A stretch of DNA of 64,000 bases from the NCBI GenBank assembly GCA_038881895.1, contig JAVZOV010000005.1, positions 1 to 64,000 of the forward strand, read 5' to 3'. A program made the translations under genes and the position numbers. Under the pieces are notes generated by a model that saw only the letters and a program-made list of their open reading frames with translations, searched no databases and was not told the origin of the DNA. Positions 43,901-51,773 of this stretch are shown here, in pieces. This stretch comes from Thermoprotei archaeon (GTDB lineage: Archaea > Thermoproteota > Thermoprotei > Gearchaeales > WAQG01). Position 1 is the first letter of the stretch; every line of letters starts with the position of its first letter.

Positions 43901-43970
43901 CAGCATTTTCAAAATAGACATGTTTATAGGTTAATTACATATATTTGTATAATGTTTGAAGCCCAGGATT
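43901..43970 (+). repeat. IS607 left-end relic (copy F)
   Basis: CAGCATTTTCAAAATAGACA then TGTTTATAGGTTAATTACATA and TTTGTATAATGTTTGAA, matching the start of copy D at 20572-20632. No coding part of the element follows; instead copy G begins at about 43994 in the opposite orientation. Confidence 0.65.
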
Positions 43971-43993
43971 ATTGATTCATCCCAAAACTAATA

Positions 43994-44525
43994 AGGTTCT
44001 AAGTTACGTGGTCTTTGATGGATGCACATAGCTTTTCCCTCTCGATTTTTCGTCGAGGGCTTTCGGGTGAACTCATGAATCCCCACATCTGAATGTTTTA
44101 CACTTCATCAGCCTGCCCCTCATAGGAAGCCATGCTTCTGGAGCAGAGGGGACAGGTTCTAGAGGAGTCCTTTGGATTTACATCCAAACCAAACCATTTC
44201 AGCTTTTACTGATATAATTACCCAATAAAAGGTGAGTGTACTCGAGCATGAATTGGAATGTTCTGGCGTTCCATTTGGAGGGTTTTCTGTTGTTTTTTCT
44301 TGAGCTGTTCAGAATCCTATTCTTGATGTTCTTCAGGTTTTCGAGTATTGCTCCGCTCTGTTTTTCTTTTAACTCCTTAGCTATCGTACTCGTTAACTTG
44401 TGCATGATATCCCTAATCCTATTCCTCATCACGCTCAGAACACTTCTTGGCTTGAATTTAGATAACTTTTGTATTCTTTGTCTCTTGATTTCGTGAACCC
44501 TATGCGCGTGGTAGAGTTCTCTCAA
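43994..44525 (-). pseudogene. IS607 tnpB remnant with right end and omega-RNA-like segment (copy G)
   Basis: On the minus strand the 108 residues at 44199-44525 (HRVHEIKRQRIQKLSKFKPR, then ENLKNIKNRILNSSRKN) align with the RuvC-domain segment of the intact TnpB ([35 protein letters not shown]). They end in a stop codon before the zinc ribbon. Downstream, at about 44010-44160, are the tnpB 3' end (GATGTGGGGATTCATG), the core GAAAGCCCTCGA...GAGGG and a right end AAGGTTCTAAG at 43994. A dead copy that kept the omega-RNA-like part better than the protein. Confidence 0.7.
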
Positions 44526-44664
44526 ATCGTAACGCTTTATTTTCCCATCTATGAGAGCTGTTGTGTTCGTCAGGTTTACGTCGAAAGATGTCCATTTCTT
44601 CGCTTTAGGCTTTTTTTATCAAGTTCTTTGTAAAAGTTTATTACTTAATTTTTTTTCTAGAAAA

Positions 44665-45198
44665 ATGAACATGACTTTAGATCAAAAAGAGTACAGGATT
44701 ACGCTCGGTTGGGGAGATCAACACAGTGTAAGTATAATAAAAAATGGTGATACATTACAAATTGTGGTTGACGGAGAAAAGATTTTCAAAATAGATGAAA
44801 TAAAAATCAAAAACTCAGAGATTTTAATGAAAATTAATAATGTTCCTTATGTAGTTAGATTTGAGAATTTGCCTAATGTTATGTATGTAAATGGTGAGTT
44901 ACTCCTTATAAAATCAGTTGAAGAAAGAAAACCAGATAGTTTAGTTACAAAAACTTCCGTTTCATCAATAACAACTCATGAGAAAGATTTAATAACGTCG
45001 CCGATGCCAGGACGTATAATAAAAATATTAGCGAAACCAGGCGTTCAAGTTAAGAAAGGGCAGTCCCTTTTAGTTATAGAGTCGATGAAGATGGAAAACA
45101 TTATATCATCTGACAGAGATGGTATAATAAAGGAGATTCTAGTATCATTAGGTAGTGTAGTGAACAGGGGTTCTCCATTGATAAGGTTTAGTTCATGA
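44665..45198 (+). CDS. accB: Biotin carboxyl carrier protein of acyl-CoA carboxylase
   Basis: The 177-residue protein ends in a biotinyl domain: SPMPGRIIKILAKPGVQVKKG, then VIESMKMENIISSDRDG, in which the Lys of ESMKMEN is biotinylated. The first 100 residues are beta-rich and probably hold it to the complex. ATG at 44665 is chosen because sequence upstream is IS607-derived, although the frame stays open. It ends six bases into the convergent carboxyltransferase gene. Separation from accC by mobile debris suggests an interrupted operon. Confidence 0.9.
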   Translation: MNMTLDQKEYRITLGWGDQHSVSIIKNGDTLQIVVDGEKIFKIDEIKIKNSEILMKINNVPYVVRFENLPNVMYVNGELLLIKSVEERKPDSLVTKTSVSSITTHEKDLITSPMPGRIIKILAKPGVQVKKGQSLLVIESMKMENIISSDRDGIIKEILVSLGSVVNRGSPLIRFSS

Positions 45199-46758
45199 GG
45201 GTATTATTCCGTGTTTTTTAGGTAGTCTGTCTTCACGTTTTGTGTCTAATATTTCAAGAGCCTTAGCTATCATGGGGCGTGTCATTTTAGGTTCAATCAC
45301 ATCGTCAACGAATCCCATTTCAGCTGCTTTATAAGGATTTGCAAAAAGTTTTCTATATTCTTCGATCTTCTCTTCTATAAATTTCTCTGAATTCTTAGCA
45401 GATTGTATTTCTTTCCTGTAAAGTATTTTTATTGCGGCTTCAGGTCCAAGCACGGCAATTTCAGCAGAAGGCCATGCATAAACCATGTCTGCGCCCATAC
45501 TTTTTGCGCACATTGCTAAGTATGAACCACCATAAGCTTTACGTAAAATTATAGTAATTTTTGGAACTGTCGCCTCAGCATAAGCATAAAGCATTTTAGA
45601 ACCATGTCTAATAATGCCACCATGTTCTTGTGCAGTACCGGGCATATAACCAGGCACATCAACAAAGGTAATTATTGGTATATTGAAAGCATCGAGGAAT
45701 CTGATAAATCGTGAAGCTTTATCAGATGCGTCAATATCTAGTACGCCAGCCATAAAAAGAGGCTGGTTTGCAACAATACCAACACTACGACCCCCTACCC
45801 TTGCAAAACCAACAACTATATTAGGAGCCCATTTCTCATGAACTTCAAAAAATTCGCCATTGTCAACTACGCGCTTAATAACTTCTTTAACGTCAAAAGG
45901 TTTCATGGGATCAGAGGGAACAATACTCTCAAGCTCAGTATCAATTCTATCAATAGGATCATCGCTCTCAATTCTAGGTGGATCATCCATATTATTAGAT
46001 GGAATATAACTTAAAAGTCTCTTAACTAGATTAAGGGCTTTTTCATCGTTCTCAGCAACGAAATGTGCTATACCACTTTTCTCAGCATGAACGTCAGCAC
46101 CACCAAGACTCTCAAAAGTAACGTCTTCTCCAGTAGCTGTTTTCACTACATCAGGCCCAGTTATAAACATGTGAGATGTTTTACGAACCATAATAACAAA
46201 ATCCATCAGGGCTGGAGAATAAACAGCACCACCAGCACAAGGACCCATGATCACAGCAATCTGAGGGACAACGCCGGAAAGCCATGTATTTCTTTTAAAA
46301 ATTTCACCATAAGCCTCAAGACTAACAACACCTTCCTGAATCCTTGCACCACCAGAATCGTTAAGACCAATAATAGGAATACCTAATTTGGCAGCTAAGT
46401 CCATCAACTTTATTATCTTCTTAGAATACATTTCACCCAGAGATCCACCAAAAACTGTAAAATCCTGTGAAAATATTGCAGCTAACCTTCCATCAATTTT
46501 TCCAAGACCTGTTACAACACCATCACCTAGATAACGTTTTTGAGGCATATCAAAATACGTTGACCTATGGATAACAAACATATCAGTTTCTATGAAAGTC
46601 CCTGGATCAACCAATAAATCAATGCGTTCCCTAGCAGTAAGCTTACCAGCTTCATGTTGCCTTTTAATACGTTCAATACCACCACCAAGCTTAGCCTGCT
46701 CCCTCATTCTCCTTAACTCCTCAATAAGCTCACCCATACTAGGCTTACGAGATTCCAT
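45193..46758 (-). CDS. pccB: Carboxyltransferase subunit of acetyl-/propionyl-CoA carboxylase
   Basis: The 521-residue crotonase-fold carboxyltransferase has the N-terminal KLTARERIDLLVDPGTFIE, IIGLNDSGGARIQEGV, IMGPCAGGAVYSPALMDFVI and the C-terminal VPGYMPGTAQEHGGIIRHGSK and AYGGSYLAMCAKSMGAD (each a known acyl-CoA binding segment). It moves carboxyl from biotin to acetyl-CoA or propionyl-CoA, giving malonyl- or methylmalonyl-CoA. Archaeal enzymes are often bifunctional. ATG 46758 is preferred over one four codons earlier. Convergent with accB. Confidence 0.95.
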   Translation of the reverse strand: MESRKPSMGELIEELRRMREQAKLGGGIERIKRQHEAGKLTARERIDLLVDPGTFIETDMFVIHRSTYFDMPQKRYLGDGVVTGLGKIDGRLAAIFSQDFTVFGGSLGEMYSKKIIKLMDLAAKLGIPIIGLNDSGGARIQEGVVSLEAYGEIFKRNTWLSGVVPQIAVIMGPCAGGAVYSPALMDFVIMVRKTSHMFITGPDVVKTATGEDVTFESLGGADVHAEKSGIAHFVAENDEKALNLVKRLLSYIPSNNMDDPPRIESDDPIDRIDTELESIVPSDPMKPFDVKEVIKRVVDNGEFFEVHEKWAPNIVVGFARVGGRSVGIVANQPLFMAGVLDIDASDKASRFIRFLDAFNIPIITFVDVPGYMPGTAQEHGGIIRHGSKMLYAYAEATVPKITIILRKAYGGSYLAMCAKSMGADMVYAWPSAEIAVLGPEAAIKILYRKEIQSAKNSEKFIEEKIEEYRKLFANPYKAAEMGFVDDVIEPKMTRPMIAKALEILDTKREDRLPKKHGIIPS

Positions 46759-46937
46759 CTCTAACACCAAATAACTAATTTACACATAAGATTTAACTTT
46801 ATATATGAGCGCTCAGAAAACTTAGAGCTTTAGCTCTAGGATAAATACTGAAAACAAGTCCAATCACGCAGGAAATTCGCTTTCCAGATACCCCCATACC
46901 CTCAAAATCTTTACAGACTTGCTATTTATAGAGAACA

Positions 46938-47036
46938 TCAGTGATCGTCGCCGCTCTTTTTCTCATCATTCAGCTCGTAGTCGTACCGCCTGGCTATGTT
47001 GATGAATGCTTTGTACGGTAGCCTGTACACGTATCT
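46938..47036 (-). pseudogene. C-terminal fragment of an unknown gene cut by a MITE
   Basis: The minus strand encodes RYVYRLPYKAFINIARRYDY then ELNDEKKSGDDH and stop. These well-formed charged residues begin exactly at the right end of copy H (AGAACCC boundary at 47037), while the residues before them come from the MITE itself. The gene's earlier part is gone. The family is not recognised. Confidence 0.45.
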
Positions 47037-47252
47037 GGGTTCTGAGTTGAGTAGGAATACATAGCGAATTGTTGTTTTCATTCCTACTTAACTCTTCCCC
47101 CTCAATTAGCTCATTGGGGGCTCTTTTGGGAAACCCCATTCACTAGACCTCTTCCTAGGATTCCTTAAGTCGCCTCTTTGAGAGTGTAAAGCCTCTTCAT
47201 CAAGAAGATATTATGGCTTATGTCTATTTAAGTCTATCTATTTTGAAACTGT
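47037..47252 (-). mobile_element. IS607-derived MITE (copy H)
   Basis: Minus-strand copy of about 216 bases: left end TTTAAGTCTATCTATTTTG plus AAACTG at the high-coordinate side, the core CCTCAATTAGCTCATTGG(GGG) and right-end hairpin (GTTGAGTAGGAAT with ATTCCTACTTAAC), ending in GGGTTCTGAG at 47037. Same architecture as copies A and I but more diverged. It lies head-to-head with copy I, 35 bases away. Confidence 0.75.
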
Positions 47253-47287
47253 TTTTTAAGGCTAAGAGGCAGCGTTTAGCTGCCTTT

Positions 47288-47510
47288 GTCAGTATTTTCA
47301 GAGCAGATAGGTTTAAATATGGTTTGCTCATACGTTTTAGTGTCCCCTCTACTCTGGAAGCATGACTTCCTATGAGGATGGGTGGGCTGGGGTTGACCTT
47401 CAGATGTGGGGATGTCGGGTTCACCCCGAAAGCCCTCGATGAGCTAATCGAGAGGGAAGAGTTGAGTAGAGGTGATAAAACACTATGAATCTCTACTTAA
47501 CTCAGAACCC
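47288..47510 (+). mobile_element. IS607-derived MITE (copy I)
   Basis: The 223 bases match window positions 1-223 almost completely, so these two copies are recent relatives. The left end (GTCAGTATTTTCAGAGCAG) and the right end (CTCAGAACCC at 47510) are both present, with the core GAAAGCCCTCGATGAGCTAA and GAGAGGGAAGAG between. Beyond 47510 the flank (AACACACCAGAAG) is unrelated to that of copy A. No coding capacity. Confidence 0.85.
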
Positions 47511-47675
47511 AACACACCAGAAGAAAGCCCTCAGCATGAGAGGGGTTAAATCACCGGCAAATCCCGCGAACCTGGTCTGTAAATAGCAAAAATTGAAAAA
47601 GCTATAAATCTTAATCCATAATGTTTTGATTAGAGAGCAATTTACTATTTTGAAATTGAAAATCTGAGGATCAAA

Positions 47676-48035
47676 TTATTCATTAAAGAACTTATAATCA
47701 TCAATTAAAATGATCCTGTTTTTTAGTGCTCCTTTCCATCCTGTCTTGTTTATTATTTGTTTAAATTCTTCTGGAGTGTAAGGTTTTGGTTCGAAACCTG
47801 GTTTTTCTTCGTTTTTAAAGAGTTCATATCTATCTAAAAATCTTACATTGTTGAATGCTTCGCTTACTATTAGTATGTCAACATCGCTCCATAAATTGAA
47901 ATCTCCTCTAACATAACTTCCATAAAGTACTATAGTAACTTTTCCTAATTTTTTCTTAACTTTTTTAGCAAAAGCTCTAACGCTCTTGATTACGTTATTT
48001 CTTTGCCTTTTCCTTTCTTTTAAGATTTTCTCCAA
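47676..48035 (-). CDS. MNT-type nucleotidyltransferase (antitoxin-like)
   Basis: The 119-residue protein has the minimal nucleotidyltransferase active site VLYGSYVRGDFNLWSDVDILIVS (GSx5-7SDxD pattern) after a basic N-terminal helix. MNT proteins act as antitoxins that AMPylate their HEPN partner. Its start overlaps the end of the HEPN gene by 41 bases, so the two are translated together. Unlike the decayed pair at 12147-12398, this module is intact. Length is normal for MNT. Confidence 0.85.
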   Translation of the reverse strand: MEKILKERKRQRNNVIKSVRAFAKKVKKKLGKVTIVLYGSYVRGDFNLWSDVDILIVSEAFNNVRFLDRYELFKNEEKPGFEPKPYTPEEFKQIINKTGWKGALKNRIILIDDYKFFNE

Positions 48036-48405
48036 TACTCTTCACCCAATCTAATATCTTTTCAGCGCATTCAATAGCCTTTCTTTTATCTTCTTCAGTG
48101 TAATAAACATAGGGTGTGGAGCCTGGTAGAGCGTCTGGATATCTAGTTGTAATATAAAGCCTTCCTAAATACATCGCGGACTCTAGAATATCTTTTTCTA
48201 CGTTTATTTCTGTTTTTTTGATTAAGACCAGCATATCATGCCCAAAATAATCTTTTCCAAGAAGTATTAGAAGACCTTTTATTGCCAGTTGTGCTGATTG
48301 TTCGGCCTTAAAACATGACCAGTTGTTATCTATTTCTCTCTTTGCACTCTCCAATGTTTTTTCGGCAGATTCTAACCATCTTAAATATTCTTCCCAATCT
48401 AACAT
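47995..48405 (-). CDS. HEPN-domain protein (toxin-like)
   Basis: The 136-residue all-helical protein fits the HEPN family: WLESAEKTLESAKREIDNNW, CFKAEQSAQLAIKGLLILLG and the segment YITTRYPDALPGSTPYVYY, which is common in MNT-linked archaeal HEPN proteins. HepT-type HEPN toxins use Rx4-6H to cleave RNA; I do not see a clean copy, so RNase activity is not certain and a nucleotide-binding role is possible. Start ATG at 48405. First gene of the HEPN/MNT pair. Confidence 0.82.
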   Translation of the reverse strand: MLDWEEYLRWLESAEKTLESAKREIDNNWSCFKAEQSAQLAIKGLLILLGKDYFGHDMLVLIKKTEINVEKDILESAMYLGRLYITTRYPDALPGSTPYVYYTEEDKRKAIECAEKILDWVKSIGENLKRKEKAKK

Positions 48406-48842
48406 ATTTTAATTATTCCGTAGAGATTTTTAAAGTTATTATGATTTAACACTCTCCTCCGCTAAAGTCAAGATGTTCTTGCTTCTAAGATTCTCGTTAG
48501 TCTATCCCCTTACCTTCTCCTTTTAAGCGTCTATGAACTTCTTCTGACATTCACTATACTTTAGCCTTTTATAAGTGAACTCGGTTTGACGGAAATTCTA
48601 ATACTATCACTATAGAACTTGTATAATTGTGGATTAAGCTGTATGAAGAACTTTCTGACAATAGGTTTTTCACTTTCGCTGTGTCTCTTCCTCCAATTCT
48701 TCAAGGATCGCTAAGGTTATCTTACATGCTGAGTGGCAGAAAATCGACCCTTGTTAATGGCTTCCTAGAGACGCTCTCCGAAGAATTCCTATGTTTAATA
48801 TGTCTGATGCTAATGTCAGTCGAAGATATTTTATTGTGTCTG
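48406..48842. other. Intergenic stretch of the accessory region
   Basis: About 440 bases between the HEPN gene and the SDR gene. A frame at 48627-48854 (75 residues, RLSYMLSGRKSTLVNGFLET) has no start signal and no family match, so I do not call it. No IS607 end, tRNA or long palindrome is visible. Probably decayed mobile DNA. Confidence 0.35.
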
Positions 48843-49643
48843 CTAAAATATTGAACGAGACATCCCACCGTCCACAGTGATGATGGAGCCGTTTATGAAG
48901 GATGCAGCATCTGATGTTAAGAATAGTACAACGTCTGCTAATTCTCGTGGGGAACCAAAACGATTTAATGATGCTAAGGATGCTATCTCTTTTTTAATGC
49001 TTCTTTTAGATTTTTTCTCTTTTTGAGCAAGACGTTCTATGAGTCTTTTTGCTCCTTCTGTCATAAAAGAACCTGGTAGTATAGCATTAACAAGAATTCC
49101 TTTTGAGCCTAATTCTCTTGCTAATAATTTTGCTAACGGGAGTATCGATATACGAGTAACATCTGCAAGAGCTAGTACAGGCATGGGCTCTTTTATACTA
49201 ACAGATCCAAGGAAAATAATCCTACCATAACCTTGTTTAATCATGTAAGGAGCAATCTCTAACGTTAACCATACAGGACTTAATGTGTAAAGCTTCACGG
49301 CATACTCCCAGTCTAATGGAGATGTCTCAAAAAACGTTGCAGGTTCATTATCAGGATTTCCGGAATTGTACACAAAAATGTCGATGCCACCTAAAAGTTC
49401 TACAGTTTTCGAAACTAATCTTTTTACATCATCATAAACAGTCAAATCACAGGGAATACCGTACGCATTTAGTGAACTCTTTCCCTTAGTTAAACGTTTT
49501 AACGCTCTAGACACATGTTCAGGATTTCTTGATGATATAACTATTTTAGCTCCCTCCTCAAAAAATCTTTTAGCAATAGCATAACCAATACCACTCGTAG
49601 ATGCCGTAATTAATACCTTTTTATCCTTAAACATTAATCTCAT
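48843..49643 (-). CDS. Short-chain dehydrogenase/reductase, atypical active site
   Basis: The 266-residue SDR has the Rossmann cofactor motif TASTSGIGYAIAKRFFEEG, VYNSGNPDNEP (a variant of NNAG), IIFLGSVSIKEP holding the catalytic serine, and a C-terminal FLTSDAASFINGSIITVDGG. The usual YxxxK is missing: the aligned segment is LALADVTRISILPLAKLLA, so Tyr and Lys are replaced. Related SDRs with LALSNxxR in this place exist in archaea. NAD(P)H binding is likely; classic dehydrogenase chemistry is doubtful. ATG at 49643, or the in-frame ATG three codons on. Confidence 0.8.
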   Translation of the reverse strand: MRLMFKDKKVLITASTSGIGYAIAKRFFEEGAKIVISSRNPEHVSRALKRLTKGKSSLNAYGIPCDLTVYDDVKRLVSKTVELLGGIDIFVYNSGNPDNEPATFFETSPLDWEYAVKLYTLSPVWLTLEIAPYMIKQGYGRIIFLGSVSIKEPMPVLALADVTRISILPLAKLLARELGSKGILVNAILPGSFMTEGAKRLIERLAQKEKKSKRSIKKEIASLASLNRFGSPRELADVVLFLTSDAASFINGSIITVDGGMSRSIF

Positions 49644-49861
49644 AATATTTCCTTATAATGTAACTCATCTAAGGCTTAAGTATTTTATCATAAAATGAGC
49701 ACCAAGAATCTAGAACTTTGTGGGATGAGTCAGTGAAATTTAAAATAAGATTTTGTTAAGAATATCTCCTTATAGGAAAACATGTACAAACATAGTCCAT
49801 GGAGTAACAATCCCTATAGTATGAAAATGTTGTGAACCTCTTAACAATGAATAAGCTTAAG

Positions 49862-49899
49862 TATTGGGGGTGATACTTAGTATTAGGGGTGATACTTAT
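49862..49899. repeat. 19-bp tandem direct repeat beside IS607 right end
   Basis: TATTGGGGGTGATACTTAG is followed directly by TATTAGGGGTGATACTTAT, 17 of 19 identical. It lies 14 bases outside the right end of the intact IS607 element and shares CTAAGTAT with the element's terminal hairpin (other strand), so it may be a subterminal binding-site array or a scar of repeated insertion. Confidence 0.55.
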
Positions 49900-49923
49900 C
49901 CTCTTTGATTTAAGGGTTCTGAA

Positions 49924-51135
49924 CTAAGTATGGATATGTATGGAATCCATACTTAGTCCTTGAGCCTCAACGCTCTCGTCCTCCTCTGGGTTCATTGGAG
50001 GGCTCATCGAGCTCTGCTCCCTTCGGGGTGAACCCATGAATCCCCACATCCTAAGGAACGTTTTCCAAACGTTTATTGATGCATTCTTCTGCCTATCGAT
50101 TATAAAACCGCATTTTGGGCACTCGAAGACTGCTCCCCTTAGGTCTTTATTATAATACCCGCATCTGGAGCAGGTCTTAGATGTACCATAAGCCTTAACA
50201 AATACTGTTGTGTGTCCATTCCATGCAGACTTATATTCTACGTACTTTTGGAGCTTAATGTAGTCGTGTTTGCTATTCTGCCTATTCATGCTCCTACTCT
50301 TTGTCCTAGCTATTCTTTCCTTGAAATTTTTTAAATCCTCGAACACATTTGTCCTATCCGATAACTGTTTTGCAAGTTTATGTAATGCATCGTTAACCCT
50401 GTTTCTCTCTCTTGAACCGTACTTCTTCAGGAGCTTCTTCCTCGTTTTTCCGGGTAGCTTCTGGATAATCCTTCTCTTCAGCTCGTACGTTCTATGAATT
50501 GTGTAGATTTCCTTCAGGCTTATCGAGTAATGCTTTTCACCATTAAAACCGTCCAAAGTTAAGAGGTTTACGTCCCATGCTATTGGGTCTTTAATCTTTA
50601 GCTCCACCTCTTTTCTAACAGTAACTGTAAGCTTGTCCTGTTTAAGTATGAGTTCGCCAAATTCTAAGCCATTTATTTTATCCCAACACCACGTCTTTCT
50701 CAAATCTATAGTTATACTCTCTTCGTAAGGTCTTACTGAAATCCTGAGAATTCCATCCCTGTAACTGTAAAGAGTTTCCTTAACTCTAACGAACTTCCTC
50801 CTCAGTTCAGGCCTACTTCTTCCAGCCCGCCCACGAAGGTACCTCTTCCTCCACGATTCAAGCACGGAATAAGCCTGTTTTATCGCGGAGTCCACGTAAT
50901 GCTTAGAGTAAGCCCACCCCTCAAGATACTTATCTCTAAGCTCTTTTCTAAAAGTCTTATCTTTCCTCAGAAATGGTATAAGCCTCTTCCCATTCCTATT
51001 CCATGCAATGTTCCTCCATAAGTCATCCAGGATAGCGTTTAAGATGCGCATGTAATCCTCTATGAGCTCGTTCACCTCAAGGTTATGCGGTATCGAGTAC
51101 GCTTTAACCAACAAGCTTCCTGACACCTTCAACAA
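49924..51135 (-). CDS. tnpB: TnpB RNA-guided nuclease of IS607 element
   Basis: The 403-residue TnpB appears intact. RuvC-I Asp is in [13 protein letters not shown], RuvC-II Glu in [12 protein letters not shown], and RuvC-III Asp in [16 protein letters not shown]; a zinc ribbon ([22 protein letters not shown] in two CxxC pairs) lies near residues 330-352. TnpB cleaves DNA guided by omega-RNA transcribed from the tnpB 3' end and the element's right end. Here the final codons overlap the hairpin that closes the element. The start is TTG at 51135 or the GTG three codons later; overlaps tnpA by 32 bases. Confidence 0.92.
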   Translation of the reverse strand: MLKVSGSLLVKAYSIPHNLEVNELIEDYMRILNAILDDLWRNIAWNRNGKRLIPFLRKDKTFRKELRDKYLEGWAYSKHYVDSAIKQAYSVLESWRKRYLRGRAGRSRPELRRKFVRVKETLYSYRDGILRISVRPYEESITIDLRKTWCWDKINGLEFGELILKQDKLTVTVRKEVELKIKDPIAWDVNLLTLDGFNGEKHYSISLKEIYTIHRTYELKRRIIQKLPGKTRKKLLKKYGSRERNRVNDALHKLAKQLSDRTNVFEDLKNFKERIARTKSRSMNRQNSKHDYIKLQKYVEYKSAWNGHTTVFVKAYGTSKTCSRCGYYNKDLRGAVFECPKCGFIIDRQKNASINVWKTFLRMWGFMGSPRREQSSMSPPMNPEEDESVEAQGLSMDSIHIHT

Positions 51136-51712
51136 CCTCCCTATACTTACGGCTCCTCATTCCATAGAGCCTTCCAGCGAAATGAGCAACTATGGTGATC
51201 AAGTCCTCCACAAGCTCTTCATGAGGTGCCTTCCCTTCATGGTTTATCACTTCTATTTCTGTTCCGAAAACTATGAACATTTTCTTTAAAGTTTCAAAAC
51301 CAAATCTTGTGAGCCTGTCTTCGTAAGCGATTATCAGCTTGGATATTTTCCTTTCTGAAACCATATTTAAGAGTTTCAGGAAGTTTTTTCTGTTTTCGTT
51401 GAGTCCAGAACCAACATCCGTTAGGATTTGAATTTCACCGTAACCTTTCTCTTTAGCGTAGCTTGAAATGAGCTGTTTCTGTCTTTCAAGGTCATCCTTT
51501 TGTGTTGAAGATGAAACCCTTGCATACCCTACAATAATTCTTTCCTCTCTTAAACCAAGGATTCGTTTTATTTCGCTCTCGGGAATCCTCCTACGTCCTC
51601 CAAGTGTTCTAACGCACCTAATCTTGCCCTGCCTATCCCATTGCTGAATGGTCCAGGTGGTGACTCCAAGAAGCTTCTTCGCCTCCTTGATCGTATAGAG
51701 CTTTTCGGGCAT
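51104..51712 (-). CDS. tnpA: IS607-type serine recombinase TnpA
   Basis: The 202-residue enzyme has the MerR-like HTH ([35 protein letters not shown]) and a serine-recombinase domain with catalytic Ser in [18 protein letters not shown], plus [20 protein letters not shown] at 51712 is chosen, as in the sister copy at 735-1361. Close relative of that copy but with many differences, so the two are not recent duplicates of each other. Overlaps tnpB downstream. Confidence 0.93.
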   Translation of the reverse strand: MPEKLYTIKEAKKLLGVTTWTIQQWDRQGKIRCVRTLGGRRRIPESEIKRILGLREERIIVGYARVSSSTQKDDLERQKQLISSYAKEKGYGEIQILTDVGSGLNENRKNFLKLLNMVSERKISKLIIAYEDRLTRFGFETLKKMFIVFGTEIEVINHEGKAPHEELVEDLITIVAHFAGRLYGMRSRKYREVVEGVRKLVG

Positions 51713-51773
51713 CAATATTCTTCTATACCCACCAATATTTAAACATATCTATTTTGAAACTGCTGAAAGAAGC

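Larger units (their letters stand above)
49914..51766 (-). mobile_element. Complete IS607-family element (copy J)
   Basis: About 1.85 kb containing intact tnpA and tnpB on the minus strand. Right end GGGTTCTGAACTAAGTA at 49914 carries a hairpin; left end ATATCTATTTTGAAACTGCTG at 51745-51766. The two ends resemble imperfect inverted repeats (TTTAAACnTATCT then GAAACTG) judged with the MITE copies. It interrupts the 5' part of an archaeal ATPase gene at 51774. This is the only apparently complete copy in the window and the likely source of mobility for the relics. Confidence 0.85.

Noticed and set aside
42344-46758. 3-hydroxypropionate/4-hydroxybutyrate carbon fixation
   Set aside because: The acyl-CoA carboxylase and succinyl-CoA synthetase fit many pathways, and none of the diagnostic genes (4-hydroxybutyryl-CoA dehydratase, malonyl-CoA reductase) is in the window.
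48627-48854. 75-codon frame before the SDR gene
   Set aside because: No start signal, no family match, and it runs into the convergent SDR gene.
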